A stretch of DNA of 64,000 nt from NCBI GenBank assembly GCA_046330955.1, contig JAXLRT010000014.1:77246-141245 (forward strand), read 5' to 3'. Origin of the DNA: JADJPO01 sp046330955 (GTDB lineage Bacteria > Actinomycetota > Actinomycetes > Actinomycetales > Kineosporiaceae). The notes beneath the pieces were generated by a model, which was not told the DNA's origin, did no database searches, and saw nothing but the letters and a program-made list of their open reading frames with translations. Positions 49,564 through 58,038 of the stretch are shown here, piece by piece. The translations under genes were made by a program, and so were the position numbers. The stretch's first letter is position 1, and each line of letters starts with the position of its first letter.

Positions 49564-51003
49564 ATGAGTGGCAACCTGCCGGACCGCCCCGATCCGGACG
49601 ACGAGAACCACGACGCCGACGGTCCGGGCGAGGACCCGTTGGCCGACATGCTGCGAGCCCTGCTCGGGGGCCTCGGCGGCGCCGGCGGCGACCTGCCGGC
49701 CGAGCTACCCGCCGAACTGCGCGACATGCTGGCGAACATCCCGGGGATGCCGACCGACGCGGCGTCCGTGCAGGCGATGTTCTCGCAGGTGCAGCGGCTG
49801 ATGTCGACCACCGACAACGGGCCGGTGAACTGGGAGGCCGCCACCCAGATCGCGCGACACGTCGCGGCCCAGGACGGCGACCCGAGCCTGACCGAGTCGC
49901 AGGAGCGAGCCGTCGCCGAGGCGATGCGCACCGCCGATCTGTGGCTCGACCGGGTGACCGACCTGCCACCGGCGACGGCCCGCACCCACGCCTGGAGCCG
50001 CGCCGAGTGGGTCGAGCAGACCCTGCCCACCTGGAAGGGCGTCGTCGAACCGATCGCGGACAGCGTGGCCACGGCGCTGACGAACGCCCTGACCTCACAG
50101 ACGCCCGAGCAGATGCGCCCGATGATCGGTCAGGCGCTGCCGATGATGCGCTCGATGGCGGGCAGCTTCTTCGGGATGCAACTCGGTCAGGCCATCGGAG
50201 CGCTGTCGCGCGAGGTGGTCGGCGGCGGCGACACCGGGCTGCCGCTGCTCTCCCCCGGGCGGGTCGCACTGATCCCGACGAACGTGACCGACTACGGCGA
50301 CGGGCTCGAGCTGCCCATCGACGAGGTGCGTCTCTACCTGGCCCTGCGCGAGGCCGCCTTCGCCCGGCTGGTGTCGGCCGTGCCGTGGCTGCGCCCGCAC
50401 ATCCTGGCGCTGGTCACCGACTACGCCCGCGGCATCCAGATCGACACCGAGCGGATCGAGCAGGCCGTCCGTGAGATCGATCCGACCGACGCCGAGGCGC
50501 TGCAGAACGCCCTGTCCAGCGGGCTGTTCGAACCCAGCCGCACCCCTGAGCAGCAGGCCGCCCTGGACCGGTTGGAGGTGGCCCTCGCCCTGGTCGAGGG
50601 TTGGGTCGACGAGGTGGTGCACGCTGCGGCTGCCGGATCGCTGCCGCACGCCGAGGCCCTGCGCGAGACGCTGCGGCGCCGGCGCGCGGCCGGTGGCCCG
50701 GCCGAGCACACCTTCGCCTCGCTGGTGGGGCTCGAGCTGCGCCCGCGCCGGTTGCGTGAGGCGGCAGCCGTCTGGGCAGCCCTGACCGCCGAGCGCGGTG
50801 TCGGTGGCCGGGACACGCTGTGGAGCCACCCCGATCTGGTGCCCTCGGCCGAGGCGTTCGCCGATCCGGCCGGTTTCGCCCGCGGCGGCTCGCAGGCCGC
50901 CGAGGGCGCCGGCGGTGACGCGATGGACGCCGCGCTGGCCGAACTGCTCGATGCCGCCGCCCGCGAGGACGGCGACACCCCCGGCGACGGCGAGCGCTCA
51001 TGA
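49564..51003 (+). CDS. Zinc-dependent metalloprotease-like DUF2342 protein
   Basis: 479 residues from ATG 49564 (ribosome-binding site aaggagcag). Acidic N-terminus, then MLRALLGGLGGAGGDLPAEL, VNWEAATQIARHVAAQDGDP, SRAEWVEQTLPTWKGVVEPI, MAGSFFGMQLGQAIGALSRE, RVALIPTNVTDYGDGLELPI, and the zincin-like helix LALVEGWVDEVVHAAA. This is the predicted metallopeptidase family (DUF2342/putative coenzyme F420-associated). The usual HExxH is not present: EGWVDEVVH has Glu and Asp but an altered His pattern, so protease activity is uncertain. It overlaps the NUDIX start (ATGA). Confidence 0.9.
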   Translation: MSGNLPDRPDPDDENHDADGPGEDPLADMLRALLGGLGGAGGDLPAELPAELRDMLANIPGMPTDAASVQAMFSQVQRLMSTTDNGPVNWEAATQIARHVAAQDGDPSLTESQERAVAEAMRTADLWLDRVTDLPPATARTHAWSRAEWVEQTLPTWKGVVEPIADSVATALTNALTSQTPEQMRPMIGQALPMMRSMAGSFFGMQLGQAIGALSREVVGGGDTGLPLLSPGRVALIPTNVTDYGDGLELPIDEVRLYLALREAAFARLVSAVPWLRPHILALVTDYARGIQIDTERIEQAVREIDPTDAEALQNALSSGLFEPSRTPEQQAALDRLEVALALVEGWVDEVVHAAAAGSLPHAEALRETLRRRRAAGGPAEHTFASLVGLELRPRRLREAAAVWAALTAERGVGGRDTLWSHPDLVPSAEAFADPAGFARGGSQAAEGAGGDAMDAALAELLDAAAREDGDTPGDGERS

Positions 51004-51620
51004 CCGACTGGACGCCGAGCGAGGATTTGGTCGCCGATCTGCGGCACACGCTCGCCCACGCCCCGCGCGCGACGCCGACGGACCGGTTCGAGGCCTGGGC
51101 CTGGCGGGCGCTGCTCGACGAGGACGGCCCCGCCCTGCTGACCCGGGCCGCGGCGCCGGCCCACATCACCGCCTCGGCGATCGTGGTGTCGAGCGATGCC
51201 GACCACACCTGCCTGGTGCTGCACACCAAGATGCTGCGCTGGGTGCAGCCGGGCGGTCACCTGGAGGACGGTGACGTCACGCTGGCCCGCGCCGCAGCAC
51301 GAGAAGCCCTGGAGGAGACCGGGTTACGGGGAATCGTGCTGCCCGACCCGGTGGTGCTCTCACGGCACCGCGCCCCGTGCCGCCCGGACGTGGTCGACTG
51401 GCATCTGGACGTCGAGTTCGCGCTGATCGCCGATCGGGTCGATCCGGTGATCAGTGACGAATCGCTGGACGTCGCGTGGTTCCCGGTCGAGGCGCTGCCC
51501 CCCGACCTGGCCGATGGGGTGGCCGACCATGTCGCCCGGGCCGTGGCCGCGGTGCGCCGATGGCGGGCAGCGGGCGGCCACCAGGGCAGGGTTCAGGTGG
51601 GCGGCGCAGCGCCGTCCTGA
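51000..51620 (+). CDS. NUDIX hydrolase
   Basis: 206 residues from ATG 51000 overlapping the previous stop. The Nudix box runs GGHLEDGDVTLARAAAREAL then EETG: the REALEETG catalytic glutamates are kept, while the usual first Glu of the box is Asp. The N-terminal helix (WTPSEDLVADLRHTLAHAPR, RFEAWAWRALL) is typical of this actinobacterial subgroup found after DUF2342. It hydrolyses a nucleoside diphosphate linked to X; the substrate is unknown. Its end overlaps the convergent YgjP gene by 28 bases. Confidence 0.92.
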   Translation: MTDWTPSEDLVADLRHTLAHAPRATPTDRFEAWAWRALLDEDGPALLTRAAAPAHITASAIVVSSDADHTCLVLHTKMLRWVQPGGHLEDGDVTLARAAAREALEETGLRGIVLPDPVVLSRHRAPCRPDVVDWHLDVEFALIADRVDPVISDESLDVAWFPVEALPPDLADGVADHVARAVAAVRRWRAAGGHQGRVQVGGAAPS

Positions 51621-52216
51621 TCGCCGTCCCGATCGTCGTCCTGGTCGGCCTCATCGGCCTCGCGATCGGCTCCGCCGGCGCGGCCGGTGGCGGCCGAGTG
51701 GCCCTCGAGGTAGCCCCGCGCCCGCTCGGTGCGGGGGTAGGAGTCCAGGAGAGCCCAGAACCGCGCCGAATGGTCGCGCTCGATCAGGTGGGCCAGCTCG
51801 TGCAGCAGCACGTAGTCGACCACCCAGGTCGGCATGCCCTTCAGGCGTGAGCTGAGCCGGATCGTGCCCTCGGCAGGGCTGCACGACCCCCAGCGCCGAT
51901 TCTGGTTGTTCACCCAGGCCACGGACGACGGCCGCGCCCGGCCGTGCAGGTACCGCTCGGACAGCTCACGCGCCCGCTCTGCCAGTGCGGCGTCCCCCGG
52001 GCGGCGCCGCCGCTCCTGCTGTTCCAGACGGACCAGCATGCGGTCGACCCACTGTCGCTCCTCGGCGCGGGTCAGGCGGGCGGGCATCAGCACCACCACC
52101 CGGTCGCCGTCGCGATAGGCCGAGACGGTTCGGCGACGCCGGGCGCTGCGCCGCACCTCGACCACGGCCTCGACCACCGCGTCGTGCGGGTCGTCGCGCG
52201 GGTCGTCGGGAGCCAT
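51593..52216 (-). CDS. YgjP/SprT-like (DUF45) metallopeptidase
   Basis: 207 residues. Features: VEVRRSARRRRTVSAYRDGD, a helical middle, WVNNQNRRWGSCSPAEGTIR (the RWGSC signature), and the zinc site VVDYVLLHELAHLIERDHSA (HELAH, gluzincin-like, third ligand His in RDHSARFW). This is the M48-related UTP-pyrophosphatase-associated YgjP group (DUF45). The very acidic tail (READEADQDDDRDGDQDG) is disordered. It is probably a cytoplasmic protease, often next to NUDIX and DUF2342 in actinobacteria. Confidence 0.9.
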   Translation of the reverse strand: MAPDDPRDDPHDAVVEAVVEVRRSARRRRTVSAYRDGDRVVVLMPARLTRAEERQWVDRMLVRLEQQERRRRPGDAALAERARELSERYLHGRARPSSVAWVNNQNRRWGSCSPAEGTIRLSSRLKGMPTWVVDYVLLHELAHLIERDHSARFWALLDSYPRTERARGYLEGHSAATGRAGGADREADEADQDDDRDGDQDGAAPPT

Positions 52217-52854
52217 GGACGGAGGCTACCCGCCACGCCCGACAACTATTTCTCCCCCACAGCCTCTGGACGACGAACCCGCAGGTCAGGCGGCTGTCGG
52301 CGCCGAGGTCAGGGACGCCGTCCACACCCTGTCCCATGGTGATCGACAGGGTTACCCCGGGATCTCCCCACCCTGTCCACACCGTGGTCCACAGGGTGCG
52401 CCGCGGATTCGCCGGATCGTGTTGACCGGGCTGTCCGGCCGGACGAGGCTTCAGCTCGGCCCCGGGTTCGGGGACGGTGTGCTGGGGAAGGCGCACCGCC
52501 CCCGCCCGGGGCTTCCCTTGTGTCGCGGTGACGCTGAGTCAACAGATCGCAGCGCGACGAGCCCCGGCCCGGAACGTCCGAAAGGCGCCGAGCCGTCCCG
52601 TCGAGGGGATGCGACCCCGACACCGTGCTCGGATCATCGTCTGGACCCATCAGCTGTGGACGGGGATCGCCGGGTCTGTGGATGACGCGCCAACCCGAGC
52701 CTCGCTGTCACGAGCACTCTGCGTGGTCGGCTAGGGTGAGCCAAGGTCCTCGGGGCCGGGGGCCCGGGTGCTCCCATGGCACCGGCCCGCCCGGCGACGG
52801 CACCACGTCCGTCGGACCGTCCACGGACAACGCACCATCGAACAAGGAGCCAGC
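52217..52854. other. Divergent intergenic region with clustered inverted repeats
   Basis: 638 bases between the YgjP and DUF5679 starts. All open frames look like shadows. It holds two adjacent hairpins built from one motif: accctgtc (52326-52333)/gacagggt (52345-52352), and caccctgt (52369-52376)/acagggtg (52391-52398). Two ctgtgga words lie near 52655 and 52678. I see no RNA gene. Confidence 0.5.
52326..52398. repeat. Four alternating ACCCTGT(C) half-sites (two hairpins)
   Basis: Two 8-bp perfect inverted repeats share the accctgt core and are spaced 43 bases apart centre to centre. The arrangement resembles a pair of operators or a small structured leader upstream of the YgjP gene (minus) or DUF5679 gene (plus). 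Confidence 0.6.
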
Positions 52855-53010
52855 ATGGCCGACACCTACAGCGGCGAGTTCTACTGCGTGAAGTGCAAGG
52901 AGAAGCGCCAGGCCGAGGGCAACATCGTCGAGACCAACGGCCGGCGGATGGCGAAGGGCAAGTGCCCCGTGTGCGGCACCAACCTGAACCGCATCCTCGG
53001 CAAGGCCTGA
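52855..53010 (+). CDS. DUF5679 small zinc-ribbon protein
   Basis: 51 residues: MADTYSGEFYCVKCKEKRQA, KGKCPVCGTNLNRILGKA. Two CxxC pairs (CVKC, CPVC) form a zinc ribbon. The sequence is the actinobacterial DUF5679 family, close to the ribbon of some topoisomerase C-termini, with no demonstrated role. The start is fixed by aaggag 9 bases upstream. Short, highly conserved and monocistronic. Confidence 0.93.
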   Translation: MADTYSGEFYCVKCKEKRQAEGNIVETNGRRMAKGKCPVCGTNLNRILGKA

Positions 53011-53093
53011 ACACAGCCAGTCCACGCCACGGCGGGCGTCCCCTTCGAGGGATGCCCGCCGTCCGCGCGTCCACCCCCGGCATCCCCCAACCC

Positions 53094-53185
53094 GCTCATG
53101 CTCCGCAGGGAACGGGCGATGCTCCGCAGGGAACGCCCAGGAGGCGGGAATCGCCCCCGATCGTGTACACCTGCGGAGCATGAGC
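53094..53185. repeat. Dispersed inverted repeat (GCTCATGCTCCGC family), copy 2
   Basis: gctcatgctccgcagg (53094-53109) and its exact reverse complement (53170-53185), plus a direct second copy of atgctccgcagggaacg (53098-53114 and 53119-53135). The right arm contains the ggagcatg that serves as ribosome-binding site and start codon of the SGNH hydrolase. It is related to 6889-6992. Confidence 0.8.
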
Positions 53186-54028
53186 AGGGTGTGGCGGCGC
53201 TACGTGGCGATCGGGGACTCGTTCACCGAGGGGATGAGCGATCCCGACCCCGCCCACCCCGACGACCCGGACCGCTTCCGCGGCTGGGCCGATCGCCTGG
53301 CCGACCTGCTCGCCGCCGACCTGGCCGCCACCGACCCGGATGGCGCGTTCGGCTACGCCAACCTGGCCGTCCGCGGGCGGCTGCTGCACGACGTGGTGAC
53401 CCGCCAGCTGGACGCCGCGCTGGCCCAGCACCCCGACCTGGTCTCGATCGTCGGCGGCGGCAACGACATCCTGCGGGCCAAGGCCGACATCGATGCGCTC
53501 GCCCAGCGGCTGGAACAGGCGGTGGCGACCATCCGGGCCACCGGCGCCGACGTGCTGATGGCCACCCCCACCGACCCCCGCGGCGCCCCGCTGGTGCAGC
53601 GCACCCGGGGCCGCGCGGCCGTCTACACCGCGCACATCCATTCGATCGCGCGCCGGCACGGAGCCTTCGTCGTCCATCAGTGGGGACTGACGTTCCTGCA
53701 GGACTGGCGGATGTGGGCGCAGGACCGCATCCACATGACCGCCGAAGGCCATCGCCGGGTCGCCGAGGCCGCCCACGCCGCGTTGCAGGGCCGCACCGTG
53801 ACCGGTGAGTGGGCCACACCGCTACCGCCCCTGACCCCGCTGCCGCGCCGCGACCAGCTCGAGGCCGACGTGCAGTGGGCGCGCGAGCACCTGCTGCCCT
53901 GGGCGACCCGCCGGCTGCGCGGCGCCTCCTCCGGCGACCGCCTCGGGGCCAAGCGCCCGCTGCTGACCGTGGTCGAGCGCGCCGACCGCCCCGAGCGGCC
54001 GGACGCCGAGCGCCCCACGGCCCGCTGA
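53180..54028 (+). CDS. SGNH/GDSL-family hydrolase
   Basis: 282 residues. Block I YVAIGDSFTEGMSD (nucleophile Ser), block II NLAVRGRLLHDVVTRQL (Gly), block III VSIVGGGNDILRAKAD (Asn), block V WAQDRIHMTAEGHRRVAEAA (Asp-x2-His). It has no signal peptide, so it is an intracellular esterase/lipase-like or acetyl hydrolase. The C-terminal 70 residues (DVQWAREHLLPWATRRLRGA) extend beyond the fold, as is usual in the actinobacterial homologues. The start codon lies inside the dispersed repeat. Confidence 0.92.
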   Translation: MSRVWRRYVAIGDSFTEGMSDPDPAHPDDPDRFRGWADRLADLLAADLAATDPDGAFGYANLAVRGRLLHDVVTRQLDAALAQHPDLVSIVGGGNDILRAKADIDALAQRLEQAVATIRATGADVLMATPTDPRGAPLVQRTRGRAAVYTAHIHSIARRHGAFVVHQWGLTFLQDWRMWAQDRIHMTAEGHRRVAEAAHAALQGRTVTGEWATPLPPLTPLPRRDQLEADVQWAREHLLPWATRRLRGASSGDRLGAKRPLLTVVERADRPERPDAERPTAR

Positions 54029-54132
54029 CCCCGACGAAGGATCGGCCGCCCGGGAAGGCTCGCCCACCGGAAGCTCGAATCCAGGCTGTGGACAACCGCT
54101 CCGGGCACCTGCTCGGCTGCCAGGCTGGCCAC

Positions 54133-55332
54133 ATGGCGTTGCAGATCAAGCCCGGGTTGCGTCGGGTGTGGCGAGGCCCGGGCACCGTCCAGATCGGCCT
54201 GGACCCTCGCTGGGGCACGGTGCTCGACGGGCTCCCCGCCGCCGACGCGCCCCGGGTGGCGGCCCGGGCGGAGGGGCTTGCGAGCGAGAGCCCGGCGCGG
54301 GCGCCGGCGGCCAGGCCCGCGACCGGGCCCGCGACCGGGTCCATGACCGGGCCCGCGACCGGTCCAACGAACGGGCCGGCGATCGCGCGCGAGGCCGAGC
54401 TGTCGGCCCTGCTGATCGAGGCCGGGGTCGCGCTCACCCGGCGCACCGATCGGGTGTGGCTGGGCGAGTTGGGCCGCGATCTGGATCGGCTCGCCCCGGA
54501 CGCCGCGGCGTGGTCCCTGTTGCCGCAGGACGACGGCAGCCCGAGCCACGACGATGGCTGGCAGCGGCTGGCCGCCCGAGGCCGGCGCACGGTGCGCATC
54601 GTGGGTGCCGGCCGGATCGGCACCGCCCTGGCGACCACGCTGGCCGCCGCTGGGGTGGGCCGGCTCGACGTGCTCGACCCGGCACCGGTGAGCGCCGCGG
54701 ATGTGACCCCGGCCGGCGCCGGGCCGGCCGACCTCGGCCTGGCCCGCGCGCAGGCCGCCCGGCGCGCCATCCGCCGGGTGGTCGGCGAGGATCGCGCCCC
54801 GGTGCGGGGCGCCGTCCCGGATCTGGTGGTGCTGATCGAGCCGGACGCCGCGGACGCCGTCGCGGCCCAGCAACTGGTGGCCCGCGACGTCCATCACCTC
54901 TCGATCGTGATCCGCGAGGGCAGCGTGCTCGTCGGTCCGCTGGTGCGGCCCGGGGCCTCGGCCTGCCTGCGGTGTCTGGACCTGCACCGCAGCGATCGTG
55001 ACCCGGCCTGGCCTCGGGTGCTGGCCCAACTGCTGGCCGCCCGAGCCGGCGGGGGCGGCGGCCATCACACCCATGCCGAGGAGACCGCCAGCGCCCAGCT
55101 GGCGGCCTCGCTGGCCTGCCTGCAGGTGCTCGCCGACCTCGACACGCGGCACTCCGGCGACCGATCCGGTACCCCGTCCGCCGCGCCGGCCCGGGGACCG
55201 GCGTCGCTGTCGGCCACGCTCGAGATCGACCTGCCGGACGGCCTGATCTCCCGTCGGGAATGGCCGCTGCACCACACCTGTGGCTGCCATGCACTGCCCA
55301 CGGCCGGTGGACCGGCGACAATGGCCCGGTGA
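54133..55332 (+). CDS. ThiF-like / TOMM precursor leader peptide-binding protein homologue
   Basis: 399 residues from ATG 54133. N-terminus LQIKPGLRRVWRGPGTVQIG (the RRE-like start of cyclodehydratase partner proteins), a low-complexity TGPA repeat (residues 55-77), then a Rossmann E1-like fold VRIVGAGRIGTALATTLAAA, LVVLIEPDAADAVAAQQLVA, and zinc cysteines in ACLRCLDLHRSDRDPAWP plus HHTCGCHA near the end. In thiazole/oxazole-modified microcin systems such proteins present the precursor to a YcaO enzyme; no YcaO or precursor is visible here, so it is an orphan with perhaps another role. Its stop overlaps the ABC1 start. Confidence 0.85.
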   Translation: MALQIKPGLRRVWRGPGTVQIGLDPRWGTVLDGLPAADAPRVAARAEGLASESPARAPAARPATGPATGSMTGPATGPTNGPAIAREAELSALLIEAGVALTRRTDRVWLGELGRDLDRLAPDAAAWSLLPQDDGSPSHDDGWQRLAARGRRTVRIVGAGRIGTALATTLAAAGVGRLDVLDPAPVSAADVTPAGAGPADLGLARAQAARRAIRRVVGEDRAPVRGAVPDLVVLIEPDAADAVAAQQLVARDVHHLSIVIREGSVLVGPLVRPGASACLRCLDLHRSDRDPAWPRVLAQLLAARAGGGGGHHTHAEETASAQLAASLACLQVLADLDTRHSGDRSGTPSAAPARGPASLSATLEIDLPDGLISRREWPLHHTCGCHALPTAGGPATMAR

Positions 55333-56669
55333 GCGATCTCCCGAGGCGTGCGGTGACCCGAACCGCCAAGCTGGCCACGTTGCCCCTGGGCCTGGCCGGA
55401 CGCACCGCCATCGGGTTGGGCAAACGCGTCGGCGGGCGCCCCGCCGAGCTGGTCGCCGCGGAGCTGCAGGCCCGCACCGCCGAGCAACTGTTCAAGGTGC
55501 TGGGCGAGCTCAAGGGCGGCGCGATGAAGTTCGGCCAGGCCCTGAGCGTGTTCGAGGCCGCCATGCCCGAGGAGGTCGCCGGCCCCTACCGCGCCACCCT
55601 GACCAAACTGCAGGACGCCGCCCCGCCGATGCCCGCGCGCACCGTGCACGGGGTACTCGCCAAGGAACTCGGCCCGCGCTGGCGGCGCAACTTCCGTGAG
55701 TTCGACGACTCCCCCGCCGCCGCGGCGTCCATCGGGCAGGTGCACAAGGCGATCTGGAAGGACGGCCGCGAGGTCGCCGTCAAGGTGCAGTACCCGGGCG
55801 CGCGTGAGGCGTTGCTGTCCGACCTGGCCCAGGTCAGCCGGGTGGGCCGGATGGCCGCGGGGTGGATCCCCGGGCTGGACATCAAGCCGATCCTGGCCGA
55901 GTTGCGCGACCGGATGTCCGAGGAGCTCGACTACACCCTCGAGGCCCAGTCGCAGCACACCTTCGCCACCGCCTTCGCCGACGACGAGGTGTTCGCGATC
56001 CCGGACGTGGTCCGCTCCAGCGAACACCTGATCGTCAGTGAATGGCTGGACGGCGTCCCGCTCTCGCGCCTGATCGCCGACGGCGACAAGGCCTCACGCG
56101 ATCTGGGTGCCCGCCGCTACATGGAGTTCCTGCTGGCCGGACCGGCCCGTGCCGGGTTGCTGCACGCCGACCCGCACCCGGGCAACTACCGGCTGACCGA
56201 CGACGGGCGCTTCGGCATCCTGGACTTCGGCGCGGTCAAGCGATTGCCCGAGGGGATGCCGCCGCAGATCGGCCAACTGCTCACCCTGGCGCTCGCCGAG
56301 GACGCCGAGCAGGTCGTGGCCGGGTTGCGGGACGAGGGGTTCATCAAGCCATCGATCCAGGTCGACCCCGAGGGCCTGCTGACCTACCTGTCGCCGTTCC
56401 TCGAGCCGGCCCGTCACACCACCTGGACGTTCTCGCGCAGCTGGATGCGGGACCTGTTCACCCACATCAACGACCCTCGCCGGCCGCAGTGGTCGATCGG
56501 GCTCAAACTCAATCTGCCGCCGGAATACCTGCTGGTGCACCGGGTTTGGTTGGGTGGCGTGGCGGTGCTCTGCCAGATCGGCGGCGAGGTGCCGGTGCTG
56601 CAGGTGCTCGCCGACTGGCTGCCCGGATTCGATGTCGAGGCGCTCGACTACGTGCAGATCGAGGACTGA
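55329..56669 (+). CDS. ABC1/UbiB-family atypical kinase
   Basis: 446 residues from GTG 55329 overlapping the previous TGA. ABC1 signatures: KGGAMKFGQALSVFEAAMP (KxGQ), AAASIGQVHKAIWKDGREVA, VAVKVQYPGAREALLSDLAQ (ATP-binding Lys), LLHADPHPGNYRL (catalytic loop) and FGILDFGAVKRLPEGM (DFG). AarF/UbiB/ADCK proteins support isoprenoid quinone or lipid metabolism through ATPase activity. Actinobacteria use menaquinone, so here it likely serves menaquinone or other lipids. It is followed by a quinone oxidoreductase gene. Confidence 0.94.
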   Translation: MSDLPRRAVTRTAKLATLPLGLAGRTAIGLGKRVGGRPAELVAAELQARTAEQLFKVLGELKGGAMKFGQALSVFEAAMPEEVAGPYRATLTKLQDAAPPMPARTVHGVLAKELGPRWRRNFREFDDSPAAAASIGQVHKAIWKDGREVAVKVQYPGAREALLSDLAQVSRVGRMAAGWIPGLDIKPILAELRDRMSEELDYTLEAQSQHTFATAFADDEVFAIPDVVRSSEHLIVSEWLDGVPLSRLIADGDKASRDLGARRYMEFLLAGPARAGLLHADPHPGNYRLTDDGRFGILDFGAVKRLPEGMPPQIGQLLTLALAEDAEQVVAGLRDEGFIKPSIQVDPEGLLTYLSPFLEPARHTTWTFSRSWMRDLFTHINDPRRPQWSIGLKLNLPPEYLLVHRVWLGGVAVLCQIGGEVPVLQVLADWLPGFDVEALDYVQIED

Positions 56670-56689
56670 ACACCCGAGGAGAGCGGATC

Positions 56690-57667
56690 GTGGGTCAGAC
56701 ACAGGGCATCAGCATCGACGCCTTCGGCGGCGCGGACGTGATGCGGTTCGGGCCGGTCGAGGTGGCCGAGCCGGGCGAGGGCGACCTGCTCGTCGCGCCG
56801 GAGGCCGCCGGGGTCAACTTCATCGACACCTATCAACGCAGCGGCCTCTACCCGATCACGCTGCCCGCGGTCCTGGGTATGGAGGGCGCCGGCACGGTGC
56901 TCGAGATCGGGCCGGGCGTCACCGACTTCGCCGTCGGCGACCTGGTGGCCTGGCTCGACGTGCCCGGGTCCTACGCCGCCCGGGTGGTGGTGCCGGCCGC
57001 GCGGGCGGTGCCGGTGCCGGACGGCGTGACCGCCCCGGTGGCGGCGGCCAGCATGCTGCAGGGCGTCACCGCGCAGTACCTGACCACCGACAGCCACCCG
57101 GTGCGGGCCGGCCAGACCGTGCTGGTGCACGCGGCGGCAGGCGGGGTCGGGCTGTTGCTGGTGCAGCTGGCGGCCGCGGCCGGCGCTCGCGTGTTGGGCA
57201 CCGTCGGAACGCCCGAGAAGGCCGAGCTGGCCCGGGCCGCCGGTGCCCACGAGGTGATCCTCTACCGGGACCAGGACGTCGTCGCCTCGGTGGAACAGCT
57301 GGTCGGCCCCCACGCGGTCGACGTGGTCTACGACGGTGTGGGGCAGGCCACGTTCGCCGCCAGCCTGGACGTGTTGCGCCCGCGCGGCATGCTGGTGAGC
57401 TTCGGGAACGCCTCGGGACCGGTCGAACCGGTGGCCCCGCTGGTGCTGGCCACCAAGGGATCGCTGTTCCTGACCCGGCCCATGTTGGCCCATCACGTGA
57501 CAGAGACGGACGAACTGCGCAGGCGCGCGGGCGCCGTCCTGGGTATGGTCGAGAGTCGACGGCTCGACGTCCGCATCGGGGGGACGTTCCCACTCGACCA
57601 GGCCAGAGCGGCCCACCAGGCCCTGGAGCAGCGGCGCACCACCGGAAAAGTGATCCTGACTCCCTGA
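56690..57667 (+). CDS. NADPH:quinone reductase (zeta-crystallin type, MDR superfamily)
   Basis: 325 residues from GTG 56690 with gaggaga upstream. MDR features: AAGVNFIDTYQRSGLYPITL, VLGMEGAGTVLEIGPGVTDF, ASMLQGVTAQYLT, HAAAGGVGLLLVQLAAAAGA (NADPH-binding), DVVYDGVGQATF, GMLVSFGNASGPV. No zinc ligands are present, as expected for quinone oxidoreductases. It reduces quinones or similar electrophiles with NADPH. It lies 20 bases after the ABC1 gene. Confidence 0.94.
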   Translation: MGQTQGISIDAFGGADVMRFGPVEVAEPGEGDLLVAPEAAGVNFIDTYQRSGLYPITLPAVLGMEGAGTVLEIGPGVTDFAVGDLVAWLDVPGSYAARVVVPAARAVPVPDGVTAPVAAASMLQGVTAQYLTTDSHPVRAGQTVLVHAAAGGVGLLLVQLAAAAGARVLGTVGTPEKAELARAAGAHEVILYRDQDVVASVEQLVGPHAVDVVYDGVGQATFAASLDVLRPRGMLVSFGNASGPVEPVAPLVLATKGSLFLTRPMLAHHVTETDELRRRAGAVLGMVESRRLDVRIGGTFPLDQARAAHQALEQRRTTGKVILTP

Positions 57668-57699
57668 TCCGACCCCGACCACGCGAGGGGGACACCGCA

Positions 57700-57942
57700 G
57701 TGAACATGAGCTGCGACAGCTGTGGCATGCCGATCGAGGTCGGCGACTACTGCGAGTTCTGTACCGACGAGAACGGCCAGTTGCAGAGCTTCGACGAACG
57801 GTTCGAGCGGATGGTGGCCTGGCAGGAGACCCAGTCACCGAACCTGCCCCGCGCCCAGGCCGAGGTCGAGACGCTGGCGTACATGGCCACCATGCCCGCC
57901 TGGCGGGATCACCCCCGGGTGACCCACATCCACCTTCCCTGA
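57700..57942 (+). CDS. Zinc-ribbon domain protein
   Basis: 80 residues from GTG 57700, chosen over ATG 57706 because gaggggg lies 8 bases upstream of the GTG. Zinc ribbon SCDSCGMPIEVGDYCEFC (two CxxC pairs), then helical QSFDERFERMVAWQETQ and VETLAYMATMPAWRDHP. Homologues are annotated only as putative zinc ribbon proteins. It lies 32 bases after the quinone reductase and is closed by a strong hairpin. Confidence 0.87.
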   Translation: MNMSCDSCGMPIEVGDYCEFCTDENGQLQSFDERFERMVAWQETQSPNLPRAQAEVETLAYMATMPAWRDHPRVTHIHLP

Positions 57943-57984
57943 GGCCTCGCTGACGCCTCGCTGAAGCCCCCTGAAGCCCGGTGT

Positions 57985-58015
57985 GGGGGACGCCGCCCCC
58001 CGCGCGGCGTCCCCC
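57985..58015. terminator. GC-rich hairpin terminator, 12-bp perfect stem
   Basis: gggggacgccgc (57985-57996) and gcggcgtccccc (58004-58015) flank a 7-base loop. It lies between the convergent zinc-ribbon (ends 57942) and small basic protein (ends 58039) genes, so it can serve both strands. Confidence 0.85.
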
Positions 58016-58038
58016 GGCTCCGGCCTCTTCGGCCCGGC

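Noticed and set aside
52640..52690. Replication-origin DnaA boxes (tgtgga words)
   Set aside because: Only partial 6-base matches, no AT-rich stretch, no dnaA/dnaN nearby.
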